A DNA stretch of 32,576 bases from a virus, in the IMG/VR virus record IMGVR_UViG_3300035034_001548, positions 1 through 32,576 of that record; one strand, given 5' to 3'. Each line of letters starts with the position of its first letter. Within the stretch, counting starts at the first letter, position 1. The position numbers and the translations under genes were made by a program. Under the pieces are notes generated by a model, which saw only the letters and a program-made list of their open reading frames with translations, did not search any database and had not been told where the DNA came from. Below, in pieces: positions 24,130 to 31,542 of this stretch.

Positions 24130-25268
24130 TGATCGTGATCGGGCTTGGATTCGGAGATGAAGGAAAAGGGCTAACTACCTCTTACCTATGCTCTAAATGC
24201 GAAAATCCTCTCGTTGTGATATTCAATGGAGGCCATCAAGCAGGTCATACTGTTGTTAAAGATGGAGTTCGACATGTATCATCTACATATGGAGCTGGAG
24301 CTTTATATAATATCCCAACTTATATCAGTGAATATTGCACGTTTTTTCCAACGGCGATGTTAAATGAACTACATAAACTACAAGAGGACAACTGTGTATC
24401 ACCTCGATTGATAGTTCACCCTCTATGTGCAGTTACGACACCTTTTGATTTATCATATAACCGAGAATTAGAAGATGGTAGAGGGTCCCGTAGACACGGA
24501 TCAGTTGGAGTTGGATTTGGTACAACTTTACAGAGACAAGAAGACAATTTCAAGTTATTTGTACAAGATTTAGAATTTCCAAAAATAGTATGGGCAAAAC
24601 TTAAAAATATTGCTGAATATTATAATTGGGATTTTGAAACTGCAATGGATGTACTTGATCTAGATTCATTCATGGATGATGTTAAACATGCTTCAACTAG
24701 TATTGACATTATGATCTATTCTGAAATAAGAGACGAGCAGCGATGGGATCTAGTTTTAGAAGGAGCTCAGGGAATATTATTGGATCAAGATCATGGATTT
24801 TTTCCGAATGTAACTCGTTCAAATACGACTACTAAGATGGCAATGGAAGTATGGTCTAAATTATCAAGAGGAGGATTTTACCTAACACGTCCTGATATTT
24901 ATTATGTAACTAGAACATATCAAACTAGACATGGAGCTGGATATATGTCAAATACTGACGATATAGAATCTCAATTAATTAATAATGAAGACGAGACAAA
25001 TCAAAGCCATGATTATCAAGGAAACTTTAGAATAGGATCTCTTGATCCAGAGATGTTAAATTACGCATTATATTGTGATCAAAATTACGCTCCAATTGAT
25101 TCTAACAAATATCTAGTCGTTACATGCATGGATCAATTTCCAATATCAATTGCTAGATTAAAAAAGGAATTAATTATGGAATTTGACGGTATTTATGTAT
25201 CACATGGACCGGACCCAGAAAATATTACTGAATATGAAGGTGAAACTGAAAACACATCAATAGTATAA
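24129..25268 (+). CDS. Adenylosuccinate synthetase superfamily protein (PurA/PurZ-like), divergent phage type
   Basis: 379 residues, shorter than E. coli PurA (about 430). Seen: the P-loop region IGLGFGDEGKG (4-14) retains the catalytic Asp (D10, E. coli D13) and GGHQAGH (34-40) retains the His (H40, E. coli H41). EGAQGILLDQDHGFFPNVT (211-229) is the conserved IMP/metal loop. Changed: the purine-base motif TKLD is TCMD (332-335), STGPD is SHGPD (358-362), and the arginine-rich loop that holds aspartate (RRRRTGWLD) is reduced to NFRIGSLD (299-306). Known: PurA joins IMP and aspartate with GTP; phage PurZ uses dGMP to make the precursor of 2-aminoadenine, and typical PurZ has lost the catalytic Asp. 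Inference: active, with altered nucleotide preference; PurA, PurZ or a third activity cannot be decided here. Confidence 0.8.
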   Translation: MIVIGLGFGDEGKGLTTSYLCSKCENPLVVIFNGGHQAGHTVVKDGVRHVSSTYGAGALYNIPTYISEYCTFFPTAMLNELHKLQEDNCVSPRLIVHPLCAVTTPFDLSYNRELEDGRGSRRHGSVGVGFGTTLQRQEDNFKLFVQDLEFPKIVWAKLKNIAEYYNWDFETAMDVLDLDSFMDDVKHASTSIDIMIYSEIRDEQRWDLVLEGAQGILLDQDHGFFPNVTRSNTTTKMAMEVWSKLSRGGFYLTRPDIYYVTRTYQTRHGAGYMSNTDDIESQLINNEDETNQSHDYQGNFRIGSLDPEMLNYALYCDQNYAPIDSNKYLVVTCMDQFPISIARLKKELIMEFDGIYVSHGPDPENITEYEGETENTSIV

Positions 25269-25275
25269 TAAAAAT

Positions 25276-25557
25276 ATGGCAAAACAAAAATCAATTTTAG
25301 AAGAAGCACATGAGATCGTAAATGAACGATCTGAAGAAGCAGACAGAAACTACGGACCTTTCACAGAAGGAATGGAACGTGCCGCAATGATATTTAATGG
25401 CATGACAGGACATAATGTTTCTGGCGGTGATATGTTTAAAGCACTAGTTGCATTAAAGTTCTCTCGTGAGTCTTATAATCACAAGAAAGATAATTTATTA
25501 GATGCAGTTGCTTATATTCAAGGACTTGAAAACTACGAAAACGAAAATAATGGATAA
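25276..25557 (+). CDS. Small helical DUF6378/MazG-like protein (possible nucleotide pyrophosphohydrolase)
   Basis: 93 residues. The pattern RNYGPFTEGMERAAMIF (24-40) followed by ALVALKFSRESYNHKKDNLLDAVAY (56-80) is that of the phage DUF6378 family: an N-terminal acidic helix, a YG turn, then a 'KxxRxxxxxxKxDNxxDxxxY' helix. The acidic residues at E10, E20-21 and D72, D76 are spaced as in all-alpha MazG-type pyrophosphohydrolases. In 2-aminoadenine phages, a MazG-like enzyme (MazZ) makes dGMP from dGTP and feeds PurZ. Being next to a PurA-like gene makes that idea attractive, but the family is also common elsewhere. The stop codon lies inside the next gene's start (8-base overlap). Confidence 0.6.
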   Translation: MAKQKSILEEAHEIVNERSEEADRNYGPFTEGMERAAMIFNGMTGHNVSGGDMFKALVALKFSRESYNHKKDNLLDAVAYIQGLENYENENNG

Positions 25558-25795
25558 TACTAACGACGCTTTAGGAAACACAATTGAATTTGGAAAAACA
25601 TATGGATATACTCAATCTAGTAATGGATTCAGTACTGTTACGATTGGAGAAGCATTAAGGTTTACTCCAAAGGGATATGTAACTATTAAACCTTCTAAAA
25701 CAGTTGGGGCTATATATAATAGTGTTCCAACCGAGCGTGAACTTAGTAAAAGTTGTACTGTTAAACCAATTCACTTATTTCCAGTAAACCAATAA
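25550..25795 (+). CDS. Small beta-rich protein, unknown function
   Basis: 81 residues from the ATG at 25550. The frame is open from 25502, but the ATG overlapping the upstream stop (ATGGATAA) is preferred because it gives coupling and avoids a long overlap. The sequence (IEFGKTYGYTQSSNGFSTVTIGEALRF ... VTIKPSKTVGAIYN) suggests a small beta-barrel. It has no enzymatic signature. It begins within the DUF6378 gene and ends one base before the next start, so it is an integral part of the cassette. Unrecognised. Confidence 0.6.
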   Translation: MDNTNDALGNTIEFGKTYGYTQSSNGFSTVTIGEALRFTPKGYVTIKPSKTVGAIYNSVPTERELSKSCTVKPIHLFPVNQ

Positions 25796-25796
25796 T

Positions 25797-26822
25797 ATGA
25801 AAAAGATAGCATTAACCTCAGTCTTCGCAAATCTTACGTACAATGACAAGAACCATAGGGGTCTTGAAGCAATGTTCATTAAGAAAATGATGGAAGAAAA
25901 AGGAGCACAAGTTGATTGTGTTGGTTATAAGAATAGAAATATGAAAGATCTCGATTTCTATCATAATTACACAGACAATGATTTCTCAGAATACGGAGCA
26001 GTTATCGTTCAATTATCTACACCTAATTTCTTCGGAGGAGTTATGGGAGAACATTGTGAAACTATATGTGATAACCTTGCAAAGTTTAAAGGAAAGATTT
26101 ATTTCCTTATAAATGATCCTCGTATCCCACCGATGAATTATGCAAAAACCATTTCTGAAAGATTTGATTTATGTAATGATTCAGTTGAGCCATGGGATAG
26201 AATCATAAAGGAAGCAACTTATTTATTTGCTGGAAAGGATATTGAGCAATTCTTAGGATACGAACCTAAGAACTGGCAACGAGTAGATTGGTTCACTTAT
26301 ATCTTCAAGGAAAGATTTACTGGGGATGCTGATGGTAATGGTGCTAATATGCAACTATGGGAAGAGGCCGATGATACTATTGAAAAAGAATACGATCTCG
26401 TTTACTTTGGAGATAAGAGAGGATCATTCAGAGAAAAGCAATTAAGAAAGTATTTTCCAGAAGATACTAATAATCTTAAAATTGGATATAAATCTGATAA
26501 AGTTCCTGGTGAATTTATAAAGAAATTAAAACACGAGGATCTAATGAAGAAGTTAGATTCAGTTAAGGTATCATTTATTACAGGTGATGAGGAACATCTT
26601 GATAATGTTACAACATATAGATTCTACGAAACACTAGCATCTAATTGTCTAGCTGCAATTCAAATTGAATATGATCCAGAAAAAACTCTAATTCAAGATC
26701 CAGTTCTTAAGGATTTACTTTACGTAGAGAACCAAGACGATGTTAAACGATTAATTGACGCATACTCTCCAGATCTTATAAATAGACAGCGAGCAGAGTT
26801 AAGAAGAATATTCAATATGTAA
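25797..26822 (+). CDS. GT-B-type glycosyltransferase-like protein
   Basis: 341 residues. The N-terminal half begins with a Rossmann-type strand and helix (KKIALTSVFAN; GLEAMFIKKMMEEKGAQVDCVGY), and YGAVIVQLS is a second strand. The C-terminal half begins with YDLVYFGDKRGSFREKQL (199-216). Residues 274-289, YRFYETLASNCLAAIQ, followed by YDPEKTLI and DDVKRLIDAYSP, are the nucleotide-sugar-binding end of GT-B enzymes ('YRxYExLAxG'). Known: T4-like phages use GT-B enzymes to glucosylate hydroxymethylcytosine in DNA, and others glycosylate virion proteins. The acceptor is unknown. It is the last gene of the cassette, directly followed by a strong terminator. Confidence 0.65.
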   Translation: MKKIALTSVFANLTYNDKNHRGLEAMFIKKMMEEKGAQVDCVGYKNRNMKDLDFYHNYTDNDFSEYGAVIVQLSTPNFFGGVMGEHCETICDNLAKFKGKIYFLINDPRIPPMNYAKTISERFDLCNDSVEPWDRIIKEATYLFAGKDIEQFLGYEPKNWQRVDWFTYIFKERFTGDADGNGANMQLWEEADDTIEKEYDLVYFGDKRGSFREKQLRKYFPEDTNNLKIGYKSDKVPGEFIKKLKHEDLMKKLDSVKVSFITGDEEHLDNVTTYRFYETLASNCLAAIQIEYDPEKTLIQDPVLKDLLYVENQDDVKRLIDAYSPDLINRQRAELRRIFNM

Positions 26823-26846
26823 GCTACTACCTACATGATTCAAGGA

Positions 26847-26872
26847 GGCCCTCAAACGAGGGTCTTTTTTTG
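26847..26872 (+). terminator. Rho-independent terminator closing the cassette
   Basis: Stem GCCCTC / GAGGGT around a CAAAC-type loop, followed by CTTTTTTTG, 25 bases after the stop of the glycosyltransferase-like gene. Confidence 0.8.
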
Positions 26873-26883
26873 TTTATAGTATT

Positions 26884-26902
26884 GAATAAATAATAAAAAT
26901 AA
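26884..26902 (+). promoter_or_regulatory. Late-type promoter box
   Basis: GAATAAATAATAAAAATAA, a full match to the recurrent box, lies just beyond a terminator and ends 10 bases before the ATG at 26913. With a terminator upstream, a promoter here is close to required for expression of the gene. Confidence 0.65.
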
Positions 26903-26912
26903 CTATACATTC

Positions 26913-28826
26913 ATGCGTCATATAATACCGTATGTAGATAATAGCCGACAATTTGGAATAACTAATCCGTCTTATACCGATTCATTAGTATATGAGTCTA
27001 ATATATTACAGAAAGCAGATTCACTTATTCCAGGAGATATCTTAGTTCAACTAGAAATTAAACAACTACTTGAGGAAGGATTTAAAAAAGTCGACGAATA
27101 TCACAGAGCCTTACTTAAAGGTAAAAATATTCTTTTAGATAAAGCATCTCATCTTATATCAGATGAACAGATGATTAAGATAGAAGAAAAGATTAAATCC
27201 ACAATATCTAAAGTTAATGAACAAGCATCTACTTTGACTACTGATCCAAATGCAGTAAAAGCTAAAATGGATGACAAGGATTGGAACAATGTAATGTCTA
27301 ATATTGAAAGCACGACTGATGGCGCTGGTGCAACAGATGCTGAAAAAGGAGGAATGCTAGGAATGCTAAAGGGATTACTTAGTGCACTTACTGAAGGAGG
27401 ATCAATGATAGGAATAGTTCACTTCATATTAGATATCTTAGGATTAGTTGGAGATTTATTTGGAAATGCAGGAGCAATATTTGACGTATTAAACGGAGTT
27501 ATTTACATGATCAGAGCGATTAATGGCGATACAGGAAAATGGATTCTCGCTCTAATATCATTCGCAGCAGCAGCAATACCATTTGCTGGAAATATTATGA
27601 AAGGAATGTTCCAAGCAAGTAAAGCTGGAAAATCAGTTGTTAAAGTAACTACTGAATATATGCAGGCTGAAAGGGTAGTAACTAAAGGAGGTAAGGAAAC
27701 TATCGAACAGGGAGTTAAAAAAGGATCTGCTAAAATATCAGATGAGGCATTAGACGTATTTGCTAAAGCTGGACCAGAAGGAGAAAAAGCCTTAGAATAT
27801 GTTGCAAAAGCATCTAAAAAATCAATACCACTAGTTGGTCAAATGATGGATACGTTCTTTAATAAATTTTTAGGAACAGTAGTTGGATGGGTACCGTTCT
27901 TAGGAAAACCTCTTAAAAACTTCTTTGCAAAAATCGCGGATATGTTTGGAACATTTTCTAAGAAATCTGCTAAATTTGCAGATGATGTTCCTCAAATTAT
28001 AAAACAATCACATGTTAAACAAATTGATGAATTCTTTGAAGCAGCTGCAAGTAGACAAGGAACAATGATATCTGCTAGCGGAAACAAACTAATTATTAAA
28101 GATTCACAAGGAGCTATATTGAAACAATTAGATGGATCAGTGTTAAAATCAACAAACTTCCTTAAAAAGAGATATGGTCCAGACTTAGCAGGAGAGATTG
28201 GCAAAAAATATGCTAAACGTACTGAGGGAAATGTTCTTAATTTCTACAGTGAACTTGCTGAAAACTTAAAGCATATAGAGAAAAAATATGGTACTGCTCT
28301 TAAATTTGCTAAAGGAGCAGGAAAGGTAGGACTTAAAGCGTTTAAATTCTCTAGAGCATTAACATTCTTTATTGGTAAACAAGTAGCTAAAATAATGATT
28401 GGATTTGACGTATCAGATATGACCGACGGAGAATTAGAGAACCTAGGTGCAGTTTCAATTAATCAATCAATGCAAAATAGAATAGATAGAGCACTTGAAG
28501 AAAATCCAGATGCAGCATATGTAGTTCCTGTATTAGATACTACAGTTGATAATACAGCAACTGAGGTACTAAATGGCGAATTACAAAAGAATGCAGAAAG
28601 ATTTGATCTTCCAGATATTGGAATGGTTGCATATGCTCAAAATAGAAGAAAGGATAAGATCCCAGACGATGTTGTAGATTTTTGGAACTTTGCTTATGAT
28701 GATTCAGAGGAAGCTATAGATAATATAGAAAAGGATATTACTCCAAATAAATCCAAATCATCAAAGATTAAAGGTACTACTAATGAGAATAACTCATTTA
28801 AACATTTACGAAAATTTAAACTTTAA
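26913..28826 (+). CDS. Large virion protein with hydrophobic pre-toxin-like segments
   Basis: 637 residues. Residues 1-135 are polar and helical. Residues 164-240 are strongly hydrophobic with FILDILGLVGDLFGNAGAI and MIRAINGDTGKWILALISF, then IPFAGNIMKGMF. The order 'LxLxGxxxDxxNxxxYxxxGDxxxAxxSLxAxIPxxG' is that of pre-toxin modules of polymorphic toxins, where it is thought to aid membrane passage. A second hydrophobic stretch (about 302-348) contains IPLVGQMMDTFFNKFLGTVVGWVPFLGKPLKNFF. The C-terminal third is mixed and charged. No nuclease, ADP-ribosylase or other toxin motif was found. It has its own promoter box and terminator. It may be an internal virion protein ejected with DNA or a pore component; this is inference. 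Confidence 0.6.
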   Translation: MRHIIPYVDNSRQFGITNPSYTDSLVYESNILQKADSLIPGDILVQLEIKQLLEEGFKKVDEYHRALLKGKNILLDKASHLISDEQMIKIEEKIKSTISKVNEQASTLTTDPNAVKAKMDDKDWNNVMSNIESTTDGAGATDAEKGGMLGMLKGLLSALTEGGSMIGIVHFILDILGLVGDLFGNAGAIFDVLNGVIYMIRAINGDTGKWILALISFAAAAIPFAGNIMKGMFQASKAGKSVVKVTTEYMQAERVVTKGGKETIEQGVKKGSAKISDEALDVFAKAGPEGEKALEYVAKASKKSIPLVGQMMDTFFNKFLGTVVGWVPFLGKPLKNFFAKIADMFGTFSKKSAKFADDVPQIIKQSHVKQIDEFFEAAASRQGTMISASGNKLIIKDSQGAILKQLDGSVLKSTNFLKKRYGPDLAGEIGKKYAKRTEGNVLNFYSELAENLKHIEKKYGTALKFAKGAGKVGLKAFKFSRALTFFIGKQVAKIMIGFDVSDMTDGELENLGAVSINQSMQNRIDRALEENPDAAYVVPVLDTTVDNTATEVLNGELQKNAERFDLPDIGMVAYAQNRRKDKIPDDVVDFWNFAYDDSEEAIDNIEKDITPNKSKSSKIKGTTNENNSFKHLRKFKL

Positions 28827-28846
28827 TTATAAAATATAAGACAATA

Positions 28847-28874
28847 AAAAAGCCAGCTAATGCTGGCTTTTTAA
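28847..28874. terminator. Bidirectional rho-independent terminator between convergent genes
   Basis: AAAAAAGCCAGC / GCTGGCTTTTT around TAAT forms a near-perfect hairpin flanked by A-run and T-run on opposite sides, so it can end transcription in both directions. It lies between the gene ending at 28826 and the convergent one ending at 28891. Confidence 0.9.
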
Positions 28875-28890
28875 GTTTATATAACAATGG

Positions 28891-30471
28891 CTATTCGGCT
28901 GCTTCGGCGCTTGTTCCTCCAGCCATAGCATTTTTGTATAGTTTTATTTCAGGGTGATTACTAGCTCCGTCTCCGGTAAGTGCTGCCCACCATACTTTTG
29001 CCATTTGTCCCATGTCTCCTCCTAGTTCGTCTGCAAGTACATCATATACTTTAAATCCTGGATCTAATGTTTCGTATTCTGTTTGTACATCTTTTGCTCC
29101 TTTTGGAGTAAGTGATGTGATTATCAATGCTATTTGTAATTCTTCAGTATCTGTAGTATTACCCCAGAATCCTGTTCCAGCCTTAAGGTCTACTAGCATT
29201 TGAGCTAATGTTTCTCCATCTGCATCTTGCACTCCGGTTATATAATTAGATGGATCTGCTGTTGTTGAATCATACCATCCCATAATTTCAGTAAAACCTG
29301 GAGAAGAGTCTGCATTTGCATCTCCTAAATCTCCTGCTTTCTTTGTAGCGAGTGCCATACCTGCAGCTGTTGCGTTTACTCCAGCAGTGTTTAATATCTT
29401 ATTAGCAATACCAGGTTGTATATTTACTATAAAGGAATCAGCATTTGTTGTAAATGGAGTTTTGCTTTTTCCAACAAGTGGTCTAAGTTGAACTCCTTTG
29501 TCTGATATTCTAAGAACTTTATGTTTCACCATTTTACCTCCACGTTTATACATAAGAGTTGAACCTGCTTTAAGTTCTTTTCCTAAATGTGTTGCTTTAG
29601 CGGATCCTGCTAACTTCTTCCATCCTGGGATTCTAGATACAACTCCTTTTACTCCTTTAAGTGCCTTATCACCTACTTTAATAATTCCTCTTCCTACTTT
29701 AGTTGATTTAGCAATTTTAGATCCTTTTGATGCTATTCTAGTTGCAGCTGCTCCTCCTTTTAAAGATGCATTAGCAATAGTTCCCATTCCAAGTGTTCCA
29801 ATAGTAAGGGCAATGTCTCCAAGTATCGAACCTAAATTAGTTCCTCTTGTCCATGAGCTAGGTACATCACGTCTAAATAAATTTAATGCAGTAGCTTCAG
29901 CTCTTCCTGAAAATTCAGTTTCTAGTTTTCCACTAATATTTCCAACTTCACTAGCGAGTGCATCAAAGTATACTTTCGGATCTAATCTTTTTTCTACAGC
30001 AATTGCTCCCAGTGCTCCTGCTACTCCTATTAATTTATCTTCATCAGTTCCATCATCTCCAGCATCTCCTAGTCCTACTATTGATCCTAAATAATTTCCA
30101 ACTGATCCAACTACTCCATAGTCTCCTTTTAAAGATTGATTAAAATAACCGGCTGCTTTTGTCATATCAATGCCATCGAATACATATTCGTCATTTACTA
30201 CCCACATTGTAAACTTAGGATCCTTTGGATCTGATTTGTCTACTTCAATATGAATAACATCACCATCTAATACCCCATACGACTTGGTGTCAATTGCAAG
30301 TTCCTTGGTCGTAGTAGTTTCTCCATGTTCCAATGTTTTTAATGCATCACTTAACGCTTCTAATAAGTCCTCATCACCTAGATAGTCCTTTAATCTCTCA
30401 TCATAATCATCAGAGATAACCGCAGTTTGCTCATTAAGTTTTCTATTTTTATAGTTTTCTATACTGTACAT
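28891..30471 (-). CDS. Virion protein with glycine/alanine-rich hydrophobic region and SH3-like segment
   Basis: 526 residues, unrecognised. The N-terminus (MYSIENYKNRKLNEQTAV) resembles the short head-targeting ends of T4 internal proteins, with LNE as a possible cleavage site. Residues of about 213-300 are hydrophobic and rich in G, A and K (ILGDIALTIGTLGMGTIANASL ... KGVKGVVSRIPGWKKL), similar in pattern to the pre-toxin-like gene on the other strand. Residues of about 300-345 read AGSTLMYKRGGKMVKHKVLRI, like an SH3/KOW small barrel. The C-terminal 190 residues contain an acidic, aromatic-rich region (FTEIMGWYDSTTADPSNYI ... YDVLADELGGDMGQMAKVWWAALTG). It follows the 332-residue gene in the same operon after 15 bases. 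Function unknown. Confidence 0.6.
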   Translation of the reverse strand: MYSIENYKNRKLNEQTAVISDDYDERLKDYLGDEDLLEALSDALKTLEHGETTTTKELAIDTKSYGVLDGDVIHIEVDKSDPKDPKFTMWVVNDEYVFDGIDMTKAAGYFNQSLKGDYGVVGSVGNYLGSIVGLGDAGDDGTDEDKLIGVAGALGAIAVEKRLDPKVYFDALASEVGNISGKLETEFSGRAEATALNLFRRDVPSSWTRGTNLGSILGDIALTIGTLGMGTIANASLKGGAAATRIASKGSKIAKSTKVGRGIIKVGDKALKGVKGVVSRIPGWKKLAGSAKATHLGKELKAGSTLMYKRGGKMVKHKVLRISDKGVQLRPLVGKSKTPFTTNADSFIVNIQPGIANKILNTAGVNATAAGMALATKKAGDLGDANADSSPGFTEIMGWYDSTTADPSNYITGVQDADGETLAQMLVDLKAGTGFWGNTTDTEELQIALIITSLTPKGAKDVQTEYETLDPGFKVYDVLADELGGDMGQMAKVWWAALTGDGASNHPEIKLYKNAMAGGTSAEAAE

Positions 30472-30486
30472 TATCGTTAATTATTT

Positions 30487-31485
30487 TTAAAATGAATCAA
30501 GTGATACTTTATTAACTGTATCAGGTGAACTTGCGCCTGCTATATCATCAGCCTGTGATGATGTATTAAAGATAGGGGTTCCATCTCTATAGTATAACAT
30601 GCTCTTTAAATTTTCACCATTTAATTCAGATGATCCGTACCTTTCTTCCCATTCCTTAATTACCTTATTTTTAAAGTCTTTATTAGTAAACATAGAAGTA
30701 AAGAATTTCTTATCATATGGATTTTCTATTTCACCGTCCATCATTAGTGGAGAATTATCAATAGTTCCAGTATTATCAGCATCGGTATACCAAATAACTT
30801 TACCATCTTCCCATGCTATTGATCCAATTGCTGCTCCTGATTCTAGTGGTTCCATTTCAATTGTTCCACCTGAGCCGATCTCAGCTTCATAGTCTACTCC
30901 ATTAGTTCTCATTGTGTATCTAAATCGATTACCCATTGATTCTTCAGTTACATCAGTTCCTTCTCCATCTCCAGTTTCTCCTTGTGGAATTTTTTCTGGA
31001 TCTTCCTCTATCGTATCAGTCTCTGCAGTTTTTTCATTATCAACGATTACTCCAGAGAGTGCTGTTTCTTTATCTTTCATTGCCTGTAAAGATTCAGTTG
31101 ATACGAACTGAACATTGTCTGCTAATCCTTCAACATTTTCTCTTGGAGTTACTGTAAATTGGATTTTCTCTACTCTTGAATTATCTCTCTTAACTGTATA
31201 AATGATAAATTTAGTAGAAAAGAAGTTCTTATCTATTTTACTGTATGTATTTAAAAATGCCTGTTGACTATTTAGGTAGTTTTTAAGAGCAGCTGCTCCT
31301 TTATTTGTCATATTGCTATTTCCATCTAGTAATTCCATTTCGTTTACGGTTTTAACCATAAACTTAGTATTACTTTGCATTTTAATAACAACCTTGAATC
31401 TTTGTCCATTTGGAGCTACGTAAACCTGTGCACTTCTATTTCTAGATTCACTTACATCGTTCCATGATTTAAATGTATTACCCAT
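30487..31485 (-). CDS. Virion-associated protein, unknown family
   Basis: 332 residues, unrecognised. The N-terminal 130 residues look like a compact alpha/beta domain (AQVYVAPNGQRFKVVIKMQS ... FIIYTVKRDNSRVEKIQFTVTPRE). An acidic linker follows (about 155-185, TEEDPEKIPQGETGDGEGTDVTEES class). The C-terminal half carries a beta-rich region with glycines (IGSGGTIEMEPLESGAAIGSIAW) and ends VNKVSLDSF. No TM segment or enzyme motif is seen. It is the first gene of a two-gene minus-strand operon whose second member shares the probable virion location. It has a late-type box 12 bases upstream, divergent from the ATP-grasp-like gene. Confidence 0.6.
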   Translation of the reverse strand: MGNTFKSWNDVSESRNRSAQVYVAPNGQRFKVVIKMQSNTKFMVKTVNEMELLDGNSNMTNKGAAALKNYLNSQQAFLNTYSKIDKNFFSTKFIIYTVKRDNSRVEKIQFTVTPRENVEGLADNVQFVSTESLQAMKDKETALSGVIVDNEKTAETDTIEEDPEKIPQGETGDGEGTDVTEESMGNRFRYTMRTNGVDYEAEIGSGGTIEMEPLESGAAIGSIAWEDGKVIWYTDADNTGTIDNSPLMMDGEIENPYDKKFFTSMFTNKDFKNKVIKEWEERYGSSELNGENLKSMLYYRDGTPIFNTSSQADDIAGASSPDTVNKVSLDSF

Positions 31486-31496
31486 TATTCTTAGGT

Positions 31497-31510
31497 TTTA
31501 TTTTATTTAT
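31497..31510 (-). promoter_or_regulatory. Late-type promoter box, minus arm of a divergent pair
   Basis: Minus-strand ATAAATAAAATAAA, 12 bases upstream of the ATG at 31485. It lies only a few bases from the plus-strand box, so the two promoters nearly touch. Confidence 0.6.
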
Positions 31511-31513
31511 CTC

Positions 31514-31531
31514 AAAATAAATAATAAAAAT
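31514..31531 (+). promoter_or_regulatory. Late-type promoter box, plus arm of a divergent pair
   Basis: AAAATAAATAATAAAAAT, a full match to the recurrent box, ends 12 bases before the GTG at 31543. Confidence 0.6.
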
Positions 31532-31542
31532 ATTCAGTATAC

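Noticed and set aside
24129-25268. Calling this gene purZ outright
   Set aside because: The catalytic Asp that typical PurZ lacks is present, and the enzymes DatZ or a Z-specific polymerase are not in this window, so only the superfamily can be stated.
29498-30143. Plus-strand frames opposite the 526-residue minus-strand gene
   Set aside because: They are proline-, leucine- and serine-rich antisense shadows without a start context, and the minus-strand gene has operon context, a promoter and a terminator.
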